A stretch of DNA of 5,731 nucleotides from the NCBI GenBank assembly GCA_900550005.1, contig URQL01000116.1, forward strand, positions 1 to 5,731, in the 5' to 3' direction. A program made the translations under genes and the position numbers. This document shows positions 1 to 5,079 of the stretch, in pieces. This DNA comes from an uncultured Erysipelotrichaceae bacterium. GTDB lineage: Bacteria > Bacillota_I > Bacilli_A > Erysipelotrichales > Coprobacillaceae. Under the pieces are notes generated by a model, which saw nothing but the letters and a program-made list of their open reading frames with translations, was not told the DNA's origin and ran no database searches. Within the stretch, counting starts at the first letter, position 1. The number at the start of each line of letters is the position of its first letter.

Positions 1-978
1 ATTTTAGGATCAGGGATGATCGTAAAAGATTTATTTCGATTTATTTATGAAATCAAAGAATACCAAATAGAAGGAATTTGTGCACGAAATAAAGAAAAAT
101 TAGAGATATTAGCTAAAGAAAATAAAATACCTAAGATTTATACTGATTATGATGAAATGTTAGAAAATAAAGATATTGATACGATTTATGTGGCAGTACC
201 AAATCATTTGCATTATTCAATGTGTAAAAAAGCATTAGAAAAAGGTAAAAATGTCATTTGTGAAAAACCATTTACTTCAAATAGTAAAGAATTAAAAAAA
301 CTTATGGCTTTAGCTAAGGAAAAACAACTTATTTTAGTTGAAGCAATCACGAACCAATATTTAGAAAATTATCTAGATATTAAAGAGAATCTTGATAAGT
401 TAGGTAGGGTTAAGATTGTAGAATGTAATTTCTCTCAATATTCATCACGTTATAATGCTTTTAAACAAGGAGAAATCCTTCCTGCTTTTGATGTGAATAA
501 ATCAGGCGGAGCTTTAATGGATTTGAATGTTTACAATATCCATTTTGTAGTCGGATTATTTGGAAAACCAATGCAAGTCCAATATTTAGCAAACATAGAA
601 AAAGGAATCGATACATCAGGGATCTTAATGATGGATTATGGTACATTTAAGTGTGTTTGTATTGGGGCAAAAGATTGTAAAGCACCTTTATCTTCAAATA
701 TTCAAGGGGATTTAGGATGTATTCATTTAGATAAACAAGTAAGTGTTTGTTCAAGTTATGATTTAATTTTAAATGATGGCAGTAAGACAACCATTAATTT
801 AAACCAAGCAAATCATCGTATGTATAATGAATTTAAACAATTTTCTTTGATGTTATTGAATAAAGATTATGAATACGTTTCTAAACAATTAAATCATAGC
901 TTAATGGTAATGGAAGTGATCGACCAAGCTAAAGCTTCTGCTAATTTAGTTTTTAAAGCCGATCAAGATGTACTTTAA
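1..978 (+). CDS. Gfo/Idh/MocA family oxidoreductase, 5' end cut by the window edge
   Basis: Probable NAD(P)-dependent cytoplasmic dehydrogenase acting on a sugar, polyol or similar carbonyl compound; the substrate is unknown. The frame is open from base 1 and the first five codons read ILGSG, the glycine-rich nucleotide-binding turn that normally lies about 5-10 residues from the N-terminus. The ATG at 16 therefore falls inside the Rossmann motif and is not the true start, so a few codons are missing to the left. Further family marks are VAVPNHLH (codons near 190-213), the ICEKP motif with the Lys at 265-267, and SGGALMDLNVYNIH near 502-543 in the C-terminal alpha/beta domain. The Tyr four residues after the Asp matches the catalytic Tyr position of dihydrodiol dehydrogenase-like members. 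The in-window part is 325 residues, a usual length for the family. A second family member follows 113 bases downstream. The family call is firm; the specific reaction is not. Confidence 0.9.
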   Translation: MLGSGMIVKDLFRFIYEIKEYQIEGICARNKEKLEILAKENKIPKIYTDYDEMLENKDIDTIYVAVPNHLHYSMCKKALEKGKNVICEKPFTSNSKELKKLMALAKEKQLILVEAITNQYLENYLDIKENLDKLGRVKIVECNFSQYSSRYNAFKQGEILPAFDVNKSGGALMDLNVYNIHFVVGLFGKPMQVQYLANIEKGIDTSGILMMDYGTFKCVCIGAKDCKAPLSSNIQGDLGCIHLDKQVSVCSSYDLILNDGSKTTINLNQANHRMYNEFKQFSLMLLNKDYEYVSKQLNHSLMVMEVIDQAKASANLVFKADQDVL

Positions 979-1091
979 GTAACTTTTTGAAATATTAAAA
1001 TAGCGGATAATGAGATGTTAGGTACAAAAAGAAACAAAAGACGATAAAAGTAAAAAGAGTTATGTTAGGATAAAATCAGGAGGGATAATAA

Positions 1092-2024
1092 ATGAATTTT
1101 GGAATTATTGGTTTTGGAAGAATTGCGAAAAAATTCTGTGAAAGTATTAAAGAAACAGAGGGTAAGGTTTATGCGATAGCGAGTCATAGTGTAGAAGAAA
1201 ATGACCCATATTTATTACAAAATCCAGAAGTTAAAGTTTATCATGATTATGAAGAATTATTAAATGATTCGAATGTAGAAGCTGTGTATATTGCAGTTCC
1301 TCATAAGTTTCATAAACAATGGGTTATTCGTGCATTAAAACATCATAAAGCAGTTTTATGTGAAAAACCAGCTGTTTTATCTTCTAAAGATATGAAAGAA
1401 ATTAGAGATGTGGCTTATCAAGAAAAAACTTATTTTTTAGAAGCTTTAAAAACAAAATTAAATGATGGGATGGAACATTTAAAACAAGATTTATCTTTAA
1501 TAGGGGAAGTGAAAACGATTGAAGCTAATTTTTGTTCAAATGTATTAATGGCTAAAGGAACAGGATCTTTCTTATTTGATCAAGAACAAGGAGGAGCACT
1601 TAATGATGTTGGTCCTTATCTTGTTGGTTTTGCTTTAGATTTAATTGATTCTCCTGTTAAAGATGTGCAGGGATTAGTTAAAGTTGTTGATGGAATAGAA
1701 GAACATTTCTTTGGCCGTGTTTTATTTGAAAATAAAGTTGAAGCTTTATTAGAAGGGGCTATTGATGAACAAAAAGATCGAGAAGCAACGATCACAGGAA
1801 CTTTAGGACAAATTAAGGTTCCGATGTTCAATCGTATAATAAGTTATACGGTTTATTTACCAAATGAACAAGTGATTGAAAGAAATTATCCAATTAAAGG
1901 AACCGATATGACAAAACAAATCCAATGTTTAATTGATGATGTTCATGCAGGCAAGATAGAAAATGACCGACATAGTTTACAAGATTCTATCGATGTTATT
2001 ACAGTAATGGAACAAATTCGTTAA
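1092..2024 (+). CDS. Gfo/Idh/MocA family oxidoreductase (second copy)
   Basis: Complete 310-residue NAD(P)-dependent oxidoreductase, cytoplasmic, substrate unknown. The N-terminus has the Rossmann turn GFGRIA at residues 7-12, then YIAVPHKFH (66-74), the CEKP motif with Lys92 (90-93), FLEALKTK (115-122) and GGALNDVGPY (167-176) with Asp172 and Tyr176. Lys92 and Tyr176 fit the catalytic pair known in the dihydrodiol dehydrogenase-like branch. The ATG is well set by AGGAGGG at 1078-1084, seven bases upstream. It is a distant paralogue of the preceding gene: they share the layout and motifs, but where the first has His three residues after the motif Tyr this one has Gly179. I found no convincing promoter in the 113-base gap, so cotranscription with the upstream gene is possible. 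An intrinsic terminator begins at the stop codon, ending the unit. Confidence 0.92.
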   Translation: MNFGIIGFGRIAKKFCESIKETEGKVYAIASHSVEENDPYLLQNPEVKVYHDYEELLNDSNVEAVYIAVPHKFHKQWVIRALKHHKAVLCEKPAVLSSKDMKEIRDVAYQEKTYFLEALKTKLNDGMEHLKQDLSLIGEVKTIEANFCSNVLMAKGTGSFLFDQEQGGALNDVGPYLVGFALDLIDSPVKDVQGLVKVVDGIEEHFFGRVLFENKVEALLEGAIDEQKDREATITGTLGQIKVPMFNRIISYTVYLPNEQVIERNYPIKGTDMTKQIQCLIDDVHAGKIENDRHSLQDSIDVITVMEQIR

Positions 2025-2051
2025 CCACACGTTGTTGTGGTTTTTTTGTTT
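2023..2051 (+). terminator. Intrinsic terminator after the second oxidoreductase
   Basis: A 7-bp stem AACCACA (2023-2029) pairs with TGTGGTT (2036-2042) around a 6-base loop, followed by a run of seven T (2041-2047) and more T after one G. The hairpin starts within the TAA stop codon. It separates the oxidoreductase unit from the AEC transporter gene. Confidence 0.85.
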
Positions 2052-2066
2052 GCAGAATATGAAAAT

Positions 2067-2107
2067 ATAACATATTAAAAAAAATACGAGTATACTAGAT
2101 ATGTTAT
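2067..2107 (+). promoter_or_regulatory. Promoter of the AEC transporter gene, bracketed by a 9-bp inverted repeat
   Basis: The -10 candidate TATACT lies at 2091-2096. An 18-base spacer separates it from a weak -35 candidate ATAACA (2067-2072), which matches four of six TTGACA positions. Transcription would start near 2103, giving a leader of about 24 bases. The arms ATAACATAT (2067-2075) and ATATGTTAT (2099-2107) are perfect reverse complements and cover the -35 box and the start point. Their centres are 32 bases apart, about three helical turns, which would suit a regulator binding both sides. The promoter is likely; the operator role is inference. Confidence 0.55.
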
Positions 2108-2126
2108 TAACAAGGGAGGAAGAAAA

Positions 2127-3035
2127 ATGGTTGATGTATTGGTCAAATCATTAGGTTTTGTTTTTATTATTGCTTTAGGATATATTTTAAAAAAGAAAGG
2201 CTTTTTTAAAGCAGAAGATGGTCTTTTCTTTTCAAAAGTTGTTATGAACATTACTTTACCTGCAGCCTTAATTGCTGGAAGTAATGGGATGGAAATTAGT
2301 TTAGTGACGATTACGCTTATTGGACTTGGTTTTTTAGCGAATATTGTTACAGCTTATATGGGGAAATTCTTAAATCATAAAGAAACACCAATGCAACAAG
2401 CCTTAGCTATGGTCAATTGTTCAGGATACAACGTAGGGAACTTTTCAATTCCTTTTGCTGCAAGCTTTTTTGATGCAACCGGATTAATGTATTTATGTAT
2501 GTTTGATATAGGAAATGCATTTATGGGATTAGGTGGTGTTTATGCCATTGCTCGTAATTTAGTTGATGGTAAAGGAAGATTAAATATGCGCAATTTATGT
2601 ATTGCTTTATCAAAGTCAATTCCTTTTGATGTTTATTTACTTTTATTTGTGTTATCTTTATTTAAAATTACTTTACCGGCACCAGTAACACAAATTGCAT
2701 CGATGATTGGTTCAGCAAATAGTTTTTTAGCGATGTTGATGATTGGGATCATTCTTGAAGTCCATGTTACTAAACAACAAGCTAAAGCAGTAGGTAAGAT
2801 TTTAGGAATTCGTTATTTAGGTGATTTATTATTAACCGGTTTTGTGTTGTTATTACCTCTTCCTATGCTCGCTAAAAAAATGGTGATTATCATCTTATTT
2901 AGTCCATTATCGACGATATCTGCAGTTTATAGTAAAATGTTAGATGAAAACGATCCAACCCCAGCTATAGCTAATTCAATTAGTATCATTGTAAGTATTG
3001 TTGTATTAACCGCTTTATTAATGGTTTTTGCCTAA
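2127..3035 (+). CDS. AEC family (auxin efflux carrier/malate permease-like) transporter
   Basis: Integral cytoplasmic-membrane carrier of 302 residues, the usual length for bacterial AEC proteins. Members move small organic anions such as malate, malonate or related carboxylates, but specificity cannot be predicted here. About ten hydrophobic segments are visible, roughly at residues 5-22, 36-53, 58-80, 91-111, 118-142, 163-180, 196-214, 228-245, 250-266 and 283-301. Family marks are NITLPA (41-46) in the second segment and NCSGYNVGNFSIPF (97-110) in the fourth, the Gly/Asn/Pro-rich broken helix typical of the fold. The start is fixed by GGGAGGA at 2114-2120, six bases before the ATG. It sits alone between an upstream terminator and the separate promoter of the HAD gene, so it is probably monocistronic. 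No clear terminator follows, so some read-through into the HAD gene is possible. Confidence 0.9.
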   Translation: MVDVLVKSLGFVFIIALGYILKKKGFFKAEDGLFFSKVVMNITLPAALIAGSNGMEISLVTITLIGLGFLANIVTAYMGKFLNHKETPMQQALAMVNCSGYNVGNFSIPFAASFFDATGLMYLCMFDIGNAFMGLGGVYAIARNLVDGKGRLNMRNLCIALSKSIPFDVYLLLFVLSLFKITLPAPVTQIASMIGSANSFLAMLMIGIILEVHVTKQQAKAVGKILGIRYLGDLLLTGFVLLLPLPMLAKKMVIIILFSPLSTISAVYSKMLDENDPTPAIANSISIIVSIVVLTALLMVFA

Positions 3036-3084
3036 GGATGTCGAAATAAAGAGAGCTAAAAAGACTCCGTTTTAAAATGAATTG

Positions 3085-3093
3085 TGTTATAAT
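3085..3093 (+). promoter_or_regulatory. Extended -10 promoter of the HAD hydrolase gene
   Basis: TG at 3085-3086, one base, then a perfect TATAAT at 3088-3093 form a textbook extended -10 element. No good -35 box lies 16-18 bases upstream, which is common for this class. Transcription should begin near 3100, leaving about 20 bases before the ATG at 3121. It also means that a TTG at 3082 cannot be the start of the main product. Confidence 0.7.
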
Positions 3094-3108
3094 AAACAAG
3101 TATTAAAT

Positions 3109-3115
3109 GGGGTGA
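3109..3115 (+). promoter_or_regulatory. Ribosome binding site that sets the HAD start
   Basis: GGGGTGA ends five bases before the ATG at 3121 and is the only good Shine-Dalgarno match in this gap. The in-frame TTG at 3082 has no comparable site and lies upstream of the expected transcription start. Confidence 0.75.
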
Positions 3116-3120
3116 AGAAA

Positions 3121-3819
3121 ATGAAAAAATATTTACTTTGGGATTTTGATTGTACACTTGCTTTTCGTGATGGAAAATGGTCAAGTACAATGCAAGAAAT
3201 TTTAAATGCACATCATATCCATGTACCATATGATTCTATTCATGCTTTTATGACACGTGGTCTTCCATGGCATGAATTTGAAAAGTCACATAGTGAGTTA
3301 TTAGGAAATAAAACGTGGTGGGGGCATGTTGAAAATTATTTAGCGAAAGTATTTATTAATTTAGGGGTTAAAGAACACCTTGCTGTTAGTTTCTCTAAAG
3401 AATTTAAAGAAGTTTATTTAGATCAATCAAAATGGCATCTTTATGAAGACACCATTTCTACATTAGATGAACTTACAAAGCAAGGGTATCATCATATTAT
3501 TGCTTCAAATCATGTTCCTGAGTTGGCAACTTTAGTTAAGCAACTAGGAATTGATACTTATTTTGATGCGATTTATACCTCTGCAAAGATGAATTATGAT
3601 AAACCAAATGTTAAATTTTACCAAGAAATCATTCAGGATTTAGATGAACCACAAGAAATTGTGATGATTGGTGATAATTATAATGCAGATGTTCGTGGAG
3701 CAAAGCATGCTAAACTAAAAGCAATTTTAGTTCATAATGAAAATACATTGCACTATGAATATTATGCTCAAGATTTAAAAGATATACCTAATTGTTTAAA
3801 AGAATTAGAAGCAGAATAA
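3121..3819 (+). CDS. HAD-superfamily hydrolase (phosphatase-like)
   Basis: Cytoplasmic, Mg-dependent phosphohydrolase of 232 residues; the substrate is unknown, with sugar or nucleotide phosphates being common in the family. All four HAD motifs are visible: DFDCTL (8-13, nucleophile Asp8 and acid/base Asp10), Ser129 in IIASN (126-130), Lys161 in DKP (160-162), and GDNYNAD (184-190) with Asp185 and Asp190 for metal binding. The roughly 115 residues between motifs I and II hold a helical cap of the C1 type, as in subfamily IA enzymes. Cys11 replaces the more usual Gly of DxDGT, a tolerated change. The ATG at 3121 was chosen because the ribosome binding site and the extended -10 promoter lie just upstream, and because the N-terminus MKKYLLWDFD then has normal length before motif I. 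The gene converges on the lrgAB operon and shares its terminator. Confidence 0.9.
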   Translation: MKKYLLWDFDCTLAFRDGKWSSTMQEILNAHHIHVPYDSIHAFMTRGLPWHEFEKSHSELLGNKTWWGHVENYLAKVFINLGVKEHLAVSFSKEFKEVYLDQSKWHLYEDTISTLDELTKQGYHHIIASNHVPELATLVKQLGIDTYFDAIYTSAKMNYDKPNVKFYQEIIQDLDEPQEIVMIGDNYNADVRGAKHAKLKAILVHNENTLHYEYYAQDLKDIPNCLKELEAE

Positions 3820-3860
3820 AAAAAGGGATTAATTTCAGATGTGAAACTAATCCTTTTTTT
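3818..3860. terminator. Bidirectional intrinsic terminator between the HAD gene and lrgB
   Basis: GGATTA (3826-3831) pairs with TAATCC (3848-3853). After one A/C mismatch, TTTCA (3833-3837) pairs with TGAAA (3842-3846) around the tetraloop GATG. The stem is flanked by seven A on the left (3818-3824) and seven T on the right (3854-3860), so each strand reads a hairpin followed by a U tract. It lies between converging stop codons and should end transcription from both sides. Confidence 0.92.
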
Positions 3861-3869
3861 GACTTTACT

Positions 3870-4577
3870 TTAATGAATAAAATTAGCAATCACAGGAGCT
3901 AAAACAACGGTTAGAATTCCCATTACAACAATAGCTAAAGAACTCATAGCCCCTTGAATTTCTCCCATTTCTAGAGCTTTACTTGTACCAATCGCATGGC
4001 CAGCAGCACCTAGTGCTAAACCTTGAGCAATTGGATGATGAATGTTGAATAATTCAAAAATCGGATTCGTCGGGGTCTCCACATAAATCATTGCACTTAA
4101 TATTCCTGTAATAACAACAGCAGCAACAGTGATACCAGAAATCCCCCCGATTTCTTCACTGACACCAATAGCAATCGCTGTTGTAATAGATTTAGGTAAT
4201 AAAGATCTTGCAAAATCATTTTCTAATTTAAAGAATAAAGCAAGTAAGATGACTAAAAGAAAACAAGTTAGACATCCTGCTAATAAAGCAATCATCATGG
4301 TTTTAAAATGTTTTTTAAGAATTTTTATTTCTCGATAAAGTGGTAAGGCTAGACATACCGTAGCTGGTGTTAATAAATAGGTTAAATAAGAAGCACCAAT
4401 ATTAAAGCTTTCATAAGGAATATGAAGTAAAACCAATACGCAAATAATTAAGAAAGCTGAAACAAATAAAGGATTAAACAAAGCTAAGTTTGTCTTTTCT
4501 CTGATTTTTACACCTAAATAATAACCTGTTAGACTTAATACCAAACCAAAATAAGTAGAAGTAACAAAACTATCCAT
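3870..4577 (-). CDS. lrgB: LrgB/CidB family membrane protein
   Basis: Integral membrane protein of 235 residues, close to the family norm. It is the partner of LrgA. In Staphylococcus the pair is tied to control of murein hydrolase activity and cell death, while in Bacillus (PftAB) and Streptococcus mutans homologous pairs carry out pyruvate uptake. Which role applies here is not visible. Family marks are YLTYLLTPATVCLALPLY (64-81), LPKSITTAIAIGVSEEIGG (127-145) and GLALGAAGHAIGTSKALE (186-203), with roughly six or more hydrophobic segments. The ATG at 4577 is chosen because AGAGGGA (4586-4592) lies eight bases upstream; an in-frame TTG at 4601 would overlap that site. The first eight coding bases overlap the end of lrgA, indicating translational coupling. 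CidB is the main alternative name. Confidence 0.92.
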   Translation of the reverse strand: MDSFVTSTYFGLVLSLTGYYLGVKIREKTNLALFNPLFVSAFLIICVLVLLHIPYESFNIGASYLTYLLTPATVCLALPLYREIKILKKHFKTMMIALLAGCLTCFLLVILLALFFKLENDFARSLLPKSITTAIAIGVSEEIGGISGITVAAVVITGILSAMIYVETPTNPIFELFNIHHPIAQGLALGAAGHAIGTSKALEMGEIQGAMSSLAIVVMGILTVVLAPVIANFIH

Positions 4578-4938
4578 TTGATTGTTCCCTCTTTTCTTCA
4601 AACAAAATAATTTTTTGAGTGATAAAACCTGTTACAACCATGACAAATAGTGTTGTAATAAAGATTAAAACGACAAATGCTAATAAGTGATTTGAAAGAT
4701 TTGCGAAGTTTTCAATAATGCCAACACTTGGCCCAATAAACATAATGGGCATAATAAGTAATAAAAAATCGGCAGTTTCTTTGATTTGTTCTTCTTTTAC
4801 AATACCCACAAGTAGGGCAATAAATAATAAAATCATTCCATAAACGCTAGATGGAACAGGTAAAGGTAATAGATTATGAAGTAATTCTCCAAGTAAAGTA
4901 AAGCCACTAATAATCATAAATTGGAATACATATCCCAC
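4570..4938 (-). CDS. lrgA: LrgA/CidA family holin-like membrane protein
   Basis: Small membrane protein of 122 residues with four hydrophobic segments at about 3-22, 29-47, 57-77 and 85-106 and a charged C-terminal tail, FEEKREQ. PVPSSVYGMILLF (28-40) and FIGPSVGIIE (67-76) match the family's PGSxxGMxLLF and FxPAGVGxM regions. It is co-encoded with LrgB, with which it is thought to form one membrane system (murein hydrolase control or pyruvate transport, depending on species). Translation most likely starts at a GTG (4936-4938), because AAGGGA (4945-4950) is six bases upstream; the next in-frame ATG, at codon 8, has no such site. The tail end of the gene overlaps the lrgB start by 8 bases. 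CidA cannot be excluded as the better name. Confidence 0.87.
   Translation of the reverse strand: MGYVFQFMIISGFTLLGELLHNLLPLPVPSSVYGMILLFIALLVGIVKEEQIKETADFLLLIMPIMFIGPSVGIIENFANLSNHLLAFVVLIFITTLFVMVVTGFITQKIILFEEKREQSNG
4586..4592 (-). promoter_or_regulatory. lrgB: Ribosome binding site that sets the lrgB start
   Basis: AGAGGGA on the minus strand lies inside the last codons of lrgA, eight bases before the ATG at 4577. It argues for the ATG over the upstream in-frame TTG at 4601. Confidence 0.7.
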
Positions 4939-4944
4939 AAATTA

Positions 4945-4950
4945 TCCCTT
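4945..4950 (-). promoter_or_regulatory. lrgA: Ribosome binding site that sets the lrgA GTG start
   Basis: AAGGGA on the minus strand, six bases before the GTG at 4936-4938. It supports a non-ATG start for lrgA. Confidence 0.65.
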
Positions 4951-4968
4951 CTTTCGACTTACGTGGCT

Positions 4969-4997
4969 ATCATAACACAACTTGTTTTGGATGTTAA
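4969..4997 (-). promoter_or_regulatory. lrgAB operon promoter
   Basis: On the minus strand TTAACA (4992-4997; five of six to TTGACA) is followed by exactly 17 bases and TATGAT (4969-4974; five of six to TATAAT), preceded by TGT as an extended -10. The start point would be near 4962, giving a leader of about 24 bases before the GTG. This is the best-matched promoter in the window and fits a housekeeping sigma factor. Confidence 0.8.
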
Positions 4998-5016
4998 GAT
5001 AAAAATGAACAAATTA

Positions 5017-5061
5017 ATGAAAGCTAAAATAGTTTATTTTTATGCTTATTTCATGTATAGT
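5017..5061 (+). promoter_or_regulatory. Candidate promoter region of the divergent membrane-protein gene
   Basis: Two readings are possible. TATGCT (5041-5046) with ATGAAA (5017-5022) has an 18-base spacer and would give a leader of about 27 bases. TATAGT (5056-5061) is a better -10 but has only TTTATT as a -35, and would start transcription on the ribosome binding site itself. I cannot decide between them. The region overlaps an imperfect inverted repeat at 5018-5053. Confidence 0.4.
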
Positions 5062-5079
5062 AGTAACAAGGAGGAAATT

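Noticed and set aside
461..646. Minus-strand open frame of 61 codons
   Set aside because: It lies wholly inside the first oxidoreductase on the opposite strand, has no ribosome binding site that I can see, and its translation resembles no family.
987..1011. Possible promoter TTGAAA (987-992) with GATAAT (1006-1011)
   Set aside because: The spacer is only 13 bases, too short for a normal sigma-70-type promoter, and no better pair was found in the gap.
1616..1831. Minus-strand open frame of 71 codons
   Set aside because: Contained in the second oxidoreductase gene; composition is that of a reverse-strand shadow, with no start signals.
3036..3074. Possible terminator after the AEC gene (GGA-GTC pairing with GACTCC, then GTTTT)
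   Set aside because: The stem is only six base pairs with a bulge and a 20-base loop, and the T run is short, so it is too weak to annotate.
4129..4338. Plus-strand open frame of 69 codons
   Set aside because: Antisense to the conserved core of lrgB, with no ribosome binding site and no recognisable motif.
5018..5031. Catabolite-responsive (cre) site
   Set aside because: Only the left half TGAAAGC fits the consensus; the CG centre and the right half are missing.
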